The notes under the pieces are model-generated. The model was given only the letters and a program-made list of their open reading frames with translations, was not told the origin of the DNA and did not search any database. From the NCBI GenBank assembly GCA_958428235.1, contig CAUAFG010000009.1, positions 1-64,000 of the forward strand: DNA of 64,000 bases. The letters are read 5' to 3'. The position numbers and the translations under genes were made by a program. Positions 15,464 through 25,113 of this stretch are shown in pieces; position 1 is the stretch's first letter; the number at the start of each line of letters is the position of its first letter. The DNA comes from Faeciplasma sp900553675 (GTDB lineage Bacteria > Bacillota > Clostridia > Oscillospirales > Ruminococcaceae).

Positions 15464-16762
15464 ATGTACCGAATTGCTATCGAAAAACTATTGAAATGGA
15501 AACAAAGCAAACGCCGTAAGCCTTTGATTATCGAAGGAGCACGTCAGGTCGGAAAGACATGGCTGATGCAAGAATTTGGCAGGCAGGCGTATGCGGATAC
15601 CGTATATATCAACTTTGACTCCAATTCCAGAATGGCGGAGCTGTTTGCATCAGATTTGGATACCGACCGCTTAATTATGGGACTTGAGCTGTATGCGGGT
15701 CGCAAAATTGATCCGAATAATACTCTTTTGATTTTTGACGAAGTGCAGGAAGTTCCGAAAGCGTTGGCATCTCTTAAATATTTCTATGAAAATGCGCCGC
15801 AATACCACATTATATGCGCAGGGTCGTTGCTCGGTATCGCTTTGCACCAGGGCACGTCTTTCCCCGTGGGCAAGGTGGATTTCTTAAAGCTTTATCCTCT
15901 TTCTTTCAAAGAATTTTTGATGGCAACCGGCAAGGAACGATTTGCCGAGCTGCTTGACACGCAGGACTTTGAGATGATTACAAGCTTTAAGCAAACGTAT
16001 ATTGACGCCTTAAAGCATTATTACTTTGTCGGCGGTATGCCGGAAGCTGTGCAAAGTTTTGCAGAAAATAAAGACTTTAATGAGGTTCGTGATATTCAGA
16101 AGCGGATTCTTGCCGCATATGAACAAGATTTTTCCAAGCACGCTCCAAACGAAATAGTTCCGAGACTTCGTATGCTGTGGAACAGTATTCCTTCTCAGCT
16201 TGCAAAAGAAAACAAAAAGTTCATCTATGGTCTTGTGCGTGAAGGCGCTCGCGCAAAGGACTACGAAACCGCAATTATGTGGCTTTGTGATTGTGGGCTT
16301 GTTCATAAGATCAGCAGAGTTAATGCAGCAGGAATCCCTTTGCGGGCGTATGAGGACTTGAAAGCTTTTAAGCTGTTTGTGGTTGATGTTGGACTTCTTG
16401 GCTGTATGGTCGGTCTTAGTCAGCGCACTTTGCTTGACGTCAATGACCTTTTTGTTGAGTTCAAAGGAGCTCTTACAGAGCAGTATGTTTGTCAGCAGCT
16501 AAAAACCGCCCCAGATTTGGACGTTTATTATTACACCAATGACAGAGGCTCCTGCGAAGTTGACTTTGTTGTTTACAAAGGTGATTTGATCATTCCCGTT
16601 GAAGTAAAGGCAGAGGTTAATCTCAGAGCAAAGAGTCTGAAAACCTATCAGGAAAAATTCTCACCCGAGGTTTCAGTCCGTACATCTATGTCGGACTACA
16701 AAAAAGAAGATTGGCTCGTTAATCTGCCGCTGTATGCGATAGATCAGATTGCCAGATTATAA
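15464..16762 (+). CDS. AAA_14/DUF4143 ATP-binding protein
   Basis: 432 residues. N-terminal P-loop domain: Walker A EGARQVGKTW (~24-33), Walker B LLIFDEVQEVPKAL (~88-101), sensor ICAGSLLG. The C-terminal half is DUF4143 with a PD-(D/E)XK-like core (YVCQQL...YYYTNDRGSCEVDFVVY then IIPVEVKAE), suggesting a nuclease-like or DNA-binding fold. TGGAGGTGCGTGT precedes ATG 15464; an earlier in-frame start lies inside the promoter. Such ATPases are very common in gut bacteria and archaea in accessory DNA; their role is unsettled. A second, broken relative is at 36554. Confidence 0.88.
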   Translation: MYRIAIEKLLKWKQSKRRKPLIIEGARQVGKTWLMQEFGRQAYADTVYINFDSNSRMAELFASDLDTDRLIMGLELYAGRKIDPNNTLLIFDEVQEVPKALASLKYFYENAPQYHIICAGSLLGIALHQGTSFPVGKVDFLKLYPLSFKEFLMATGKERFAELLDTQDFEMITSFKQTYIDALKHYYFVGGMPEAVQSFAENKDFNEVRDIQKRILAAYEQDFSKHAPNEIVPRLRMLWNSIPSQLAKENKKFIYGLVREGARAKDYETAIMWLCDCGLVHKISRVNAAGIPLRAYEDLKAFKLFVVDVGLLGCMVGLSQRTLLDVNDLFVEFKGALTEQYVCQQLKTAPDLDVYYYTNDRGSCEVDFVVYKGDLIIPVEVKAEVNLRAKSLKTYQEKFSPEVSVRTSMSDYKKEDWLVNLPLYAIDQIARL

Positions 16763-16810
16763 ACGGAGAAAACAGGCTGATGATCGTCTGCTCAGCATAT
16801 GAGCGTTGTA

Positions 16811-16892
16811 TAATACTAACTTTCGTCTAAAACGATAGCAAAAAGCGGGTGCAAAATCAATGGACATGGATTTTGTGAGAATAAATAAGTGA
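16811..16892 (+). repeat. Intergenic element D (degenerate, ~82 bp)
   Basis: Begins TAATACTAACTTTCGTC, continues AACGATAGCAAAAAGCGGG and TGCAAAATC, and ends near GAGAATAAATAAGTGA. This matches the reverse orientation of the right unit at 62880-63003, with an eroded hairpin. It precedes the RhuM gene by 150 nt. Confidence 0.6.
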
Positions 16893-17046
16893 AATTCATG
16901 ATGGATATTTTTATTGCAGCTTATAGTGATGACGTATTCGTTAATCATTGCTTTTTTGCAAAAATGTGATATACTATATACAATATAAGTAGACTTCGAT
17001 TTCACCAAAGCGCAGGATACCACTATAAATAACATGGAGACACGAT

Positions 17047-18084
17047 ATGGATAAAGATGTGATTAATAATGCGGAAATCCTTTTATATAGCAGTGATGAC
17101 GGCAAGGTATATGTTGATGTATATTTCAAGGACGAAACCTTTTGGCTGTCTCAGCGGGGAATGGCTGAATTGTTTGAAGTAAGTAAGTCTTCAATCAGCA
17201 GACATTTAACTAATATCTTTGCTGAAGAAGAGCTTGATGAACAAGTGGTTGTTGCAAAAATTGCAACAACCACTCAGCATGGTGCTATTCCCGGTAAAAC
17301 GCAAAGCAGTCTGACGCAATTTTACAATCTCGATGCTATCATAGCGGTAGGATACCGTGTCAATTCCAAAAAGGCAACACGCTTCCGCCAGTGGGCTACA
17401 AGAACGTTGAGAGAGTATATACAAAAAGGCTTTGTTCTTAATGATGATATGATGAAAAACGGTCGCGCCTTTGGCAGAGACTACTTCGATGAGCTCTTAG
17501 AGCGCATCCGTGAAATACGCGCCAGCGAGCGTCGTGCGTATCAGAAAATAGCTGACATTTTCGAGCAGTGCAGCTATGACTACGACAAGAGCAGTGAAAC
17601 CACAAAGGCGTTTTATTCGTTTGTGCAGAATAAACTGCATTTTGCAGTGACCGGAAAGACCGCTGCTGAAATACTGACCGAGAGAGCAACGCTTGAAAGT
17701 CCAACAATGGGACTTACCACTTGGAAAGGTGCACCAAACGGAAAGATCCTGAAAAGTGATACCATTGTAGCAAAGAATTATTTGAATAAGAAGGAGATTT
17801 CTCGTCTCAATAGGCTTGTAACCATGTTTATCGACTATGCCGAGCTCATGGCAGAGGATGAGCAGCTTATGAGCATGAAGGATTGGCTGTCTGAGACTGA
17901 TCGCTTTCTCAATAACAACAGGCGTCGCGTACTAAGCGGTAAAGGCAGTATTTCACATGAAGAGGCAGTCAAAAAGGTGAGTGACATTTATGACGAATTC
18001 AGAAAAAGGCAGGATGCCAACTATATTTCCGAGTTTGATCGTGAAACCGCAAAGTACTTAAATGGCAGCAGTAAAGATGAGTGA
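17047..18084 (+). CDS. RhuM family protein (virulence RhuM/Fic-DOC-associated type)
   Basis: 345 residues. The N-terminal ~110 residues contain the KilA-N/HTH-like region typical of RhuM (FWLSQRGMAELFEVSKSSIS; NLDAIIAVGYRVNSKKATRF then RQWATRTLREYIQKGFVLND). The rest is helical and charged. RhuM homologues are widespread in genomic islands and near mobile DNA; a biochemical role is not established. ACATGGAGACACGAT supplies a ribosome binding site. A TATACT -10 lies at 16969-16974. The gene is intact and of full family length. Confidence 0.87.
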   Translation: MDKDVINNAEILLYSSDDGKVYVDVYFKDETFWLSQRGMAELFEVSKSSISRHLTNIFAEEELDEQVVVAKIATTTQHGAIPGKTQSSLTQFYNLDAIIAVGYRVNSKKATRFRQWATRTLREYIQKGFVLNDDMMKNGRAFGRDYFDELLERIREIRASERRAYQKIADIFEQCSYDYDKSSETTKAFYSFVQNKLHFAVTGKTAAEILTERATLESPTMGLTTWKGAPNGKILKSDTIVAKNYLNKKEISRLNRLVTMFIDYAELMAEDEQLMSMKDWLSETDRFLNNNRRRVLSGKGSISHEEAVKKVSDIYDEFRKRQDANYISEFDRETAKYLNGSSKDE

Positions 18085-18112
18085 TATGTGATTTTTGTAA
18101 TGGAGGTTATAA

Positions 18113-18214
18113 ATGAGGAAATCTCTACACATAAAGAATTGTAACACATATAACCGTAAAATCGTTGACGGGCAGTGGATAATTCCTTGCCCGTCATCTA
18201 ATATGTCACAATGA
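18113..18214 (+). CDS. Possible 33-residue small protein
   Basis: ATG 18113 is preceded by TGGAGGTTATAA, a strong ribosome binding site at good spacing, and encodes 33 residues beginning MRKSLHIKNCNTYNRK. Within it lies the inverted repeat GACGGGCA (18167-18174) / TGCCCGTC (18188-18195), which could instead be a weak terminator for the RhuM gene. No family recognised; the strong initiation signal is the only argument for translation. Confidence 0.35.
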   Translation: MRKSLHIKNCNTYNRKIVDGQWIIPCPSSNMSQ

Positions 18215-18252
18215 AGTGTCAATACACCGCACAAAAATTCTCCTAAATTCTG

Positions 18253-19152
18253 TTATACTTTTGCAAAAGTCTGCTTTTCATTTTTTGATACACCGGTACA
18301 GGCTGCATAGGAATGAACGCAGTAGGAGGATACATTCAATACGGTTTCTCCGTCGATTTGAAGGGAGGTCGGCTGGTCAAAAATAACTTCAATTTCTTTT
18401 CCGACCGTCACTTCCACCATTTCTTTATGGCAAATGTGCTCTCCTTTGAAGATAGACGGGAACACCGCAAGGGTTTTGACCTTGCTCTTGCAGTGCATGA
18501 CCACAGTGGAAACCAGCCCATCCTTCCGCAATCTGTCCTGATTGGGCGCTATCATCATTCCGCCGCCATAAAAGCGTCCGTTCATTGTTGGTGCCAGCCA
18601 GACATTTTTATAGTTGTGAACCACTCCATCTACAATTACAGTAGCGTTTCTCGGCTTGAAGCGGAACATCAGCCCTTTAATGGCGATAGCCGTATAATTG
18701 ATTGAGCCTGATTCCTCCGCTCGCTGCCTGTCACCTTCCTCGCAGCAATAACCGTCGATGCCATAACCCACTCCATTCAGAAAGAAGCGGGTATCGCCAT
18801 TTACCGTAACTGTTGGCAGATGGCACAGATAAGGATTCAGCAGGATTATTCCGCTGTTTTCTCGTTCCTGTACGTCTGCCATAAAATCGTTGCCGGAGCC
18901 GGTAGGATAGTAATAAACCGGATGCTCCGGCACTTTTCCGCCGCACTCGTTTACGAAATGGTGCAATGTTCCGTCTCCGCCGGAGAGGATAATTCTATCT
19001 TTCTGAGCAATATTCTGTAGAAATTCAGTGACCCTCATCTGCGTGACATCCAGATAGGATATTTCACGATTTTTTAGAATTTCCCCGATTTTTGCCGCAT
19101 TGCTCCTGCCGTTTCGATTGTCGGCAAGAGGGTTATATAACACATAGATCAT
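18253..19152 (-). CDS. Diacylglycerol/lipid kinase family protein
   Basis: Predicted cytoplasmic ATP-dependent lipid kinase, 299 residues. The DAGK catalytic signature is clear: YVLYNPLADNRNGRSN at the N-terminus, the nucleotide-binding loop IILSGGDGTLHHFVNE, then YYPTGSGNDFMADV. The C-terminal beta-sandwich domain follows (YGGGMMIAPNQDRLRKDGL; FDQPTSLQIDGE). I start at ATG 19152, preceded by AAGGATAAAGATC, rather than 39 codons upstream. YegS/BmrU/DgkB-like members phosphorylate diacylglycerol or similar lipids; the actual substrate is not readable. Monocistronic. Confidence 0.9.
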   Translation of the reverse strand: MIYVLYNPLADNRNGRSNAAKIGEILKNREISYLDVTQMRVTEFLQNIAQKDRIILSGGDGTLHHFVNECGGKVPEHPVYYYPTGSGNDFMADVQERENSGIILLNPYLCHLPTVTVNGDTRFFLNGVGYGIDGYCCEEGDRQRAEESGSINYTAIAIKGLMFRFKPRNATVIVDGVVHNYKNVWLAPTMNGRFYGGGMMIAPNQDRLRKDGLVSTVVMHCKSKVKTLAVFPSIFKGEHICHKEMVEVTVGKEIEVIFDQPTSLQIDGETVLNVSSYCVHSYAACTGVSKNEKQTFAKV

Positions 19153-19319
19153 GATCTTTATCCTTATCCTTTTATATATTGATCCAAGCTTTCCTGCATC
19201 CAAGCTTTGACCTTTGACGATAATACAGGCGTTTTTCCTGCCCAGGATAGATAACGCCAAGTATATCAAAGCAGATTTTAAGATTATCTTGCGGTAAGTA
19301 TTAGCAAAGTATATGTCTT

Positions 19320-21023
19320 TTACGATTCAATGGAATTTGTGCGGTAAATGAACTTAACTTGACCATCCATATCATCGTGAACGCCTGCAAAAGAGCGGTA
19401 GTTTTTCGACACATCTATGCTTGCTTGCAGTCTTGTGGTTAGTCCCACCAGATTGCCGCCCACAGCATCTACGAGCTTTTGTACACCTTCCTCATTGAAT
19501 TCCTTCATACCGTCGGAAAGCTGCATTGCTCCGTCTCTGAGCTGTGTAATACCATCCACAAGAGCAGGGGCACCGTTTTTCAGGGTAAGGATTCCGCTGT
19601 ATAGTTCAGCAGCACCGGCAGATAGCTTGCTGGTTCCACTTTTCAGATCATCTGTCCCGTTTTTTAATTCTCCTGCGCCGGCAGCAGCCTGAGAAACACC
19701 AGCCGTATAAGATTGAAGCCCAAGGTAGAATGCGTTATAGCTATCCAGCGATGCTTTGAGAGAAATTACGGATTTTGCGCCTTCCGAAGTTTCATCTAAA
19801 GAAGCAATCACTCTGGTCAGCATATCGGCATAGTTATCAATTGTTAATGCCGGTATATCCAATCCTGCGGCGGCAAGCTGGGCACTTGCGGTTGAAAGCA
19901 GCGTTTCAAACACCTGCCCGGCTCCTCCGTTCAGCGTATCATTATTGGAAACAAGTGTGTTTAAGCCCTCGGATAGCTGTGCTGCGCCTGTCTGTAATCG
20001 GGAAGCACCTGCATCTAAGTCACCTGCACCGGTTTTTAAGGCTTCTGCGCCGGTGGTTAATTTATCAATACCTTCCATCAGTTCTTCGGATTTTTCAAGT
20101 AGTGTGGAAAGCCCATTGTAAAGCTGGGAAGATCCGTCCATTAACTGTTCCATGGCATATGTCATTTCGCCGAGCGAACCGCTCAAATCACCGATAGAGT
20201 TGAGATAATCCGCATCCGTTTCGTTAAACAACTCATTGGCTGCCAGCGTAATTGTCATATCAAGCGCAAAGTTTTTTGCATCAGCGGTGATCTCCACATA
20301 ATCAGGAATTTCCATTTTCTCAAGGGGAATCGAAAGGTTATCCTGCAATCCAGGGAAAGCAATGCCAATCACAGCCGTGCGGCTGCCATCGTTAATCAGT
20401 TTTCCGTTTGTGACCTCCACATTTGTGAAAACATCATTGTCCAGCAGAATGCCTGTGAGCATGGCAAAGGGCACATAGATTTTTTCCTTTTGCCCATCGA
20501 TCTCAACATATTCGTACTGACGGTTGGAATAGTCGAAACGAATTGTCACCTTGCCGCTTTTACCAGCCAGTTCCGTGGGAGATACCGTTTTACCGTCTAA
20601 CTTGTATGTAACGGACAGTCCGACGGGTAGTTCCTTTTCTATATTGCCCCGATAGTAAATATCCTTGCCCTGTGCGTCCCAGATACGGGCATTATCATTG
20701 CCAAGTGTATAGCTTTCATCACCCTTGACATTTTCTATATCTGTCAGTTCGCTTTTATCGCTGATTGTATTGCTGCCAAGCGTGTTTTTAATCCAATCAC
20801 TGACAATTATTTTTTGTACCGAGCCGTCCGCTCCGGCTATGACATATACGGTTTCATCTTTAGAATTGTCCTGCTTCTTTGCAGTGCCAACAACTGATTC
20901 AGTTTGCGGCTTTTCCGCTTTCTCGTTATTTTCGTTTGTCAGCGCAAATGCTACACTGCTGGAGCTTACAAGCAGCACCAAGCAAAGGCAAACTGCAATC
21001 AGCTTTATTATATATTTTTTCAT
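19320..21023 (-). CDS. Exported LxxG-heptad repeat protein (MMPL partner, YhgE-like)
   Basis: 567 residues. A signal peptide at 1-27 (LIAVCLCLVLLVSSSSVAFA) exports it. Residues ~30-280 form a beta-rich domain. Residues ~280-530 are dominated by x3-Leu-x2-Gly heptads (for example GIDKLTTGAEALKTGAGDLD; QLRDGAMQLSDGMKEFNEEG), a repeat known from YhgE/Pip-type proteins and thought to form long helical stalks. There is no C-terminal membrane segment, unlike classical YhgE. Its ATG overlaps the stop of the MMPL transporter (ATGA), so the two are translationally coupled and probably form one envelope complex. Confidence 0.82.
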   Translation of the reverse strand: MKKYIIKLIAVCLCLVLLVSSSSVAFALTNENNEKAEKPQTESVVGTAKKQDNSKDETVYVIAGADGSVQKIIVSDWIKNTLGSNTISDKSELTDIENVKGDESYTLGNDNARIWDAQGKDIYYRGNIEKELPVGLSVTYKLDGKTVSPTELAGKSGKVTIRFDYSNRQYEYVEIDGQKEKIYVPFAMLTGILLDNDVFTNVEVTNGKLINDGSRTAVIGIAFPGLQDNLSIPLEKMEIPDYVEITADAKNFALDMTITLAANELFNETDADYLNSIGDLSGSLGEMTYAMEQLMDGSSQLYNGLSTLLEKSEELMEGIDKLTTGAEALKTGAGDLDAGASRLQTGAAQLSEGLNTLVSNNDTLNGGAGQVFETLLSTASAQLAAAGLDIPALTIDNYADMLTRVIASLDETSEGAKSVISLKASLDSYNAFYLGLQSYTAGVSQAAAGAGELKNGTDDLKSGTSKLSAGAAELYSGILTLKNGAPALVDGITQLRDGAMQLSDGMKEFNEEGVQKLVDAVGGNLVGLTTRLQASIDVSKNYRSFAGVHDDMDGQVKFIYRTNSIES

Positions 21024-23158
21024 TTCGTATGTACCTCCGATTTATCTGAGTTGACCGGCGTTCCGGATTCACCGGAATCATCCGTAAAATAAGCTTTATT
21101 TTTCATGCCCCAAGTAGTTGCGCAGATGATTTTATCGCACAGAAGCAGAAGCGCCGGAAGAATGAAGATAACGGCAAGCATACTGACAATAGCGCCTCTT
21201 GCCATCAGCATACACATGGAGCCTATGATATCAATATCCGAATAAACTGCCACTCCAAAGGTTGCGGCAAACAGTCCCATACCCGATACGATAATAGACG
21301 GAATCGAGGTAGAAAGCGCCGTACGTACAGCGTCTTTCTTTCCTTTTCCGCAAATTCTCTCCGATTTGTAGCGGGTTGTCATCAGAATTGCGTAGTCCAC
21401 GGTTGCTCCGAGCTGAATTGTACTGATACAGATGGGGGCGATAAACGGAAGGCTCTGCCCTATATAATGGGGCAATCCAAGGTTTATGAATATTGCAAGC
21501 TCTATTACCGAGATTAAAATAAACGGAAGAGACAAGCTTTTTTCAACCAGAGCTATGATAACGAAAATGGCTATAATAGATATGGCATTGACAACATTAA
21601 AGTCATGCGAAGTCGTTTCAATCAGGTCTTTCATACAGGGTGCTTCGCCAATCAGCATACCACTTTCATCGTATTTTTTCAGGATTGTATTCAGTTCGTT
21701 AATCTGATTGTTGACCGAGTCGCTTGCCACTTTGTATTCTGAGTTGATAAGCATCAGCTCCCACTGATCACTTTTCAGAATGCTTGTGATGGATTCCGGC
21801 AGTATTTCCTCCGGCACACGAGAACCAACCACAGATTCCAGCCCAAGAACATATTTCACTCCGTCTACCTGCTCCATCTCGCTCATCATATTACGGACGG
21901 ATTTGGGTGATAGGTTTGCATCTATCAGCAGCATATGGGTAGATGCAATATCGAAATCTTCGGACAGCTTACCGTTGGCAATCACATAATCCATATCCTC
22001 CGGCAGGCACTGTCCCATGTCGTAGTAAACCTCGTCATTTGTTTTGCTGTAACCGTAATAGGCGGGAGGGATCAGCAAAGCAAAGATCACAAGGAACACA
22101 GGGAAGAAACGAACAACACCTTTTGCAAAACCGCCCATATTGGGAATCAAAGATTTATGCTTGGCTTTTTGCAGCGGTTTATCGAACACAAGAATGAGCG
22201 CCGGAAGAACGGTTACACAGCCTAAAACACCAAGCAGCACGCCTTTTGCCATAACAATACCAAGGTCGCGCCCCATTGTAAAGGACATGAAACAAAGCGA
22301 AATGAATCCGGCAATAGTTGTAATAGAACTGCCAACAACGGAAGTAAGTGTTTCATTAATGGCATCAGCCATAGCTTCTTTGTTGTCGCTGCACCGTGTT
22401 CGCTGCTCGTTATAGCTGTTCCAAAGAAAGATGGAATAGTCCATGGTAACGGCAAGCTGTAAAACAGCCGATAGCGCTTTTGTGATATAAGAGATTTCGC
22501 CCATAAAATAGTTAGTTCCCAGATTTAGCAAAATCATCATGCCAATACTGGCAAGAAATACAAACGGGATCAGCCAACTATCAAGGAAAAGCAGCATAAC
22601 TGCACAAGCAAGAAGAACGGCAATTCCTACATAAATCGGTTCTTCCTTTTCGCAAAGGTCTTTTAAATCGGTTACAAGCGCCGACATACCCGAAACAAAG
22701 CACTGTTTTCCGGTGATCCGGCGAATTTCCCGAATTGCATCCATGGTAATGTCTGAGGATGTAGAGGTATCAAAGAATACTGCCATCATTGTGGCGTTCT
22801 CAGTGTTGAATTCGTTGTAGATTTTATCAGGCAAAAGCTCCATTGGAACGGAAAGATCGGCTATTGAATCATACCAAAGAACCGTTTCTACATGATCAAC
22901 CTGTTCAATCTGATTTTTAAGAGCCGCTGCATCTTTGCCGGACATATCCTCCATGATGATAAAGGAAAACGCTCCTTTTCCGAAATCGTCCAGAAGTTCA
23001 TTCTGCCCGATAACCGTTTCCATATCTTCCGGCAGATAGTCGAGCATATCATAATTTATCCTCGTCCCAACAATTCCGAACACGGATGGTACCATCAATG
23101 CAACAGCAATAATTAGAATTAATATGCGGTTTTTTACGACCGCTTTGGAAAAACTCAT
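21020..23158 (-). CDS. MMPL/RND-family transporter
   Basis: 712 residues, about 12 TM segments in two halves, each with one TM, a ~130-residue extracytoplasmic loop and a five-TM bundle; this is the MMPL (hydrophobe/amphiphile efflux-3) plan. The repeated membrane motifs VTMDYSIFLWNSY (first half) and GATVDYAILMTTRYKSER (second half) contain the proton-relay aspartates. Start has GAAAGGATAGGTG upstream. Located between a DUF308 protein and the LxxG repeat partner, in a run headed by TetR and XRE regulators. Likely proton-driven lipid or drug export. Confidence 0.92.
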   Translation of the reverse strand: MSFSKAVVKNRILILIIAVALMVPSVFGIVGTRINYDMLDYLPEDMETVIGQNELLDDFGKGAFSFIIMEDMSGKDAAALKNQIEQVDHVETVLWYDSIADLSVPMELLPDKIYNEFNTENATMMAVFFDTSTSSDITMDAIREIRRITGKQCFVSGMSALVTDLKDLCEKEEPIYVGIAVLLACAVMLLFLDSWLIPFVFLASIGMMILLNLGTNYFMGEISYITKALSAVLQLAVTMDYSIFLWNSYNEQRTRCSDNKEAMADAINETLTSVVGSSITTIAGFISLCFMSFTMGRDLGIVMAKGVLLGVLGCVTVLPALILVFDKPLQKAKHKSLIPNMGGFAKGVVRFFPVFLVIFALLIPPAYYGYSKTNDEVYYDMGQCLPEDMDYVIANGKLSEDFDIASTHMLLIDANLSPKSVRNMMSEMEQVDGVKYVLGLESVVGSRVPEEILPESITSILKSDQWELMLINSEYKVASDSVNNQINELNTILKKYDESGMLIGEAPCMKDLIETTSHDFNVVNAISIIAIFVIIALVEKSLSLPFILISVIELAIFINLGLPHYIGQSLPFIAPICISTIQLGATVDYAILMTTRYKSERICGKGKKDAVRTALSTSIPSIIVSGMGLFAATFGVAVYSDIDIIGSMCMLMARGAIVSMLAVIFILPALLLLCDKIICATTWGMKNKAYFTDDSGESGTPVNSDKSEVHTK

Positions 23159-23176
23159 AAATAATCACCTATCCTT

Positions 23177-23773
23177 TCATCTAATTTCAGAATACTCAAT
23201 TTCAATCACATCAGGCTGCTGATTCTTAATAATCAACACAGTGCTGATTACCGTATAGAGATTCAGAATACCTTCAGCCAAAAGTGAAGCGCCAAACAGT
23301 ATCGTCAGAAACTGTGTGCTATTGGCTGAGCGAAAAACAAGAAGCACTCCGATGATCCCTGTGGCAATCGCTAAAGCGAAAATCACCCACCAGCCTCTTA
23401 TTCCAAATTTTTTGGAATCCAAAGCAATTTGGACCTTGAACAGACCGTCTGTCAGAATGGAAATTCCAAGAACTATGCAGATAAATGTCATAAGATTATC
23501 CGGTCTGATTAGTACTATTGCCCCTAAAACAATCAGCAATATACCTAATTCAAGATCAAATTGAAATGCAAGTCGGAACAAATCTCTTGAAAAATATCCA
23601 ACAAGCTTTACGATTCCGAATACAATCATTGCAATTCCCATGGATATACCGATTATTGTTATGGAAATGTCCGGCTTTGCAATGAACAAGATGCCGACAA
23701 CGCAAAATACAACAGACATCACCATATATCCGGTTTTTGCAATCCGCATTGGCGCGACAGAACGCATTTTCAT
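23177..23773 (-). CDS. HdeD-like DUF308 membrane protein
   Basis: 198 residues with six hydrophobic helices in pairs, the pattern of HdeD/DUF308 (for example VMSVVFCVVGILFIAKPDIS; LGILLIVLGAIVLIRPDNLM). GAGGAGGTTTGTTTC precedes ATG 23773. It sits 18 nt upstream of the MMPL gene and is probably co-transcribed. HdeD in enteric bacteria is linked to acid and envelope stress; in Firmicutes the role is unknown. Confidence 0.82.
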   Translation of the reverse strand: MKMRSVAPMRIAKTGYMVMSVVFCVVGILFIAKPDISITIIGISMGIAMIVFGIVKLVGYFSRDLFRLAFQFDLELGILLIVLGAIVLIRPDNLMTFICIVLGISILTDGLFKVQIALDSKKFGIRGWWVIFALAIATGIIGVLLVFRSANSTQFLTILFGASLLAEGILNLYTVISTVLIIKNQQPDVIEIEYSEIR

Positions 23774-23922
23774 GAAACAAACCTCCTCATTCGTTTTCGA
23801 TGTTATTATATCACTGTCCTGATTTTATGAATATGGGCATGAAAATACCCTGTGTCTGAAATTTGAGCACAGGGTACTGATTGACTGAAAAACAGGCAGA
23901 CAGAGAAGAATGTCTGATTCAT

Positions 23923-24483
23923 CTATTTACTTTTCTCGCAGCGGCGTATCATTTCTTCAACGGTTCCTTTTTGTAATTCACACAGGCGCTTAAAGGATAA
24001 CTGTATATCATCTTTCATTCCTTTATTCAGCCAGCCGGATACAATTCCGAAAAGCATACAGCCAAAATATTGACGAATGACATGCTCATCAGTTTCATTG
24101 ATTTTTCTTCCGTCCATAACCGTATCCACATATCTCTCGATCACGTGATCGCATATTTTCCAAAGATACTGCTCATAGATGTCCCGATTGACCGAGTTGT
24201 AGATATGTAATACGGCGCGCTTATGTTCCAGAGCAAAATTGATCATGGCATTTAAGCAATCCTCGATCAAAGCTACAGACGGGAATTCATGTATGATATG
24301 CTCTGCGTTTTCAAGTACGATATCCTCAATCAGCTTGGGGATATCCTCAAAATAGTAATAAAAAGTATTACGATTGACGCCACAATCGGATACGATGTCT
24401 TTTACAGTAATCTGTGAAAGAGGTCGTTCGTTTAACAGCTTTAAAAAAGAGGATTTGATTGCGTTCTTGGTAAAATTCGCCAT
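23923..24483 (-). CDS. TetR-family regulator of the MMPL operon
   Basis: 186 residues. The N-terminal HTH (about 8-50) reads LSQITVKDIVSDCGVNRNTF then YYYFEDIPKLIEDI, characteristic of TetR/AcrR (the dihydroxyacetone-kinase-regulator-like subgroup). The C-terminal ligand domain is helical. It lies two nt after the small XRE gene and ~150 nt before the DUF308 gene, all on one strand, so it most likely represses the MMPL/LxxG operon. The gene ends with TAG directly after CEKSK, a normal terminal use of TAG. Confidence 0.85.
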   Translation of the reverse strand: MANFTKNAIKSSFLKLLNERPLSQITVKDIVSDCGVNRNTFYYYFEDIPKLIEDIVLENAEHIIHEFPSVALIEDCLNAMINFALEHKRAVLHIYNSVNRDIYEQYLWKICDHVIERYVDTVMDGRKINETDEHVIRQYFGCMLFGIVSGWLNKGMKDDIQLSFKRLCELQKGTVEEMIRRCEKSK

Positions 24484-24485
24484 GG

Positions 24486-24707
24486 TTATTCACCTTCTCG
24501 CTTTATTTCGACAATGTCTTCGATATTGCATCGCAGCGCATCACATATTTTTACCAATGTATCTAAGTGGACAGACTCATTCCTGCCCATTTTCGTAATG
24601 ACGGAAGGGCTAAGATGCGTTAGTTCTTGTAAGCCTTTCTTTTTCAGTTTGCGATCAATCAGTAGTTTCCACAAACGGTCATAGGATATATGAGTGGTGT
24701 TTTCCAT
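24486..24707 (-). CDS. Small XRE regulator (YozG-like)
   Basis: 73 residues from ATG 24707, chosen because AAGGAGGCACGCC precedes it; the frame is open further upstream but has no site. The protein is a single HTH_26-type domain: KKGLQELTHLSPSVITKMGR then LDTLVKICDALRCNIEDIVE. It is the first gene of the minus-strand run with TetR, DUF308, MMPL and the LxxG protein. Confidence 0.85.
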   Translation of the reverse strand: MENTTHISYDRLWKLLIDRKLKKKGLQELTHLSPSVITKMGRNESVHLDTLVKICDALRCNIEDIVEIKREGE

Positions 24708-24835
24708 GGCGTGCCTCCTTAAGCTTCTGCAAACGTGTTGTGTAGTAGTATAACAGGTTTGTGCCAATAAAGCAATAGAATCCGCACGAAGTAATAAAAA
24801 ATTTACATTTTTGTGTTTGTTATATCCATAATAAA

Positions 24836-24890
24836 CAAAAGCAGAGCCGGAAATGCAGGTGAGCATTCACAGCCTCCCGGCTCTTCTTTT
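24836..24890. terminator. Compound bidirectional hairpin
   Basis: AAAAGCAGAGCCGG and CCGGCTCTTCTTTT form the outer stem; AATGC/GCATT forms a small inner stem. It insulates the XRE operon from the kinase gene. The ~220 nt after it (24900-25113) hold GCAAAATC/GATTTTGC arms (25044-25075) but no gene. Confidence 0.6.
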
Positions 24891-25113
24891 GTGCCTTAAC
24901 ACTTCACACCGACACAGGATATTCTGCATAGAATTGCACGGTTCTTTTTCACCAAAATCTATATTAAAATGCCTTGAAATCTTTCATGGGTATGTTAAGC
25001 TATAGGTGAAAATTTTACTGCCCGATTCGGGCTTTATAAGGGCAAAATCCGCAGAAACCATGCTGATTTTGCGACAATAGAATGCTATAGAAAAAACAGA
25101 AAGAGGGTCTGGG

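Noticed and set aside
24900..25113. Riboswitch ahead of the hybrid kinase
   Set aside because: An inverted repeat is present but none of the conserved cores of c-di-GMP, TPP, SAM or cobalamin riboswitches was recognised.
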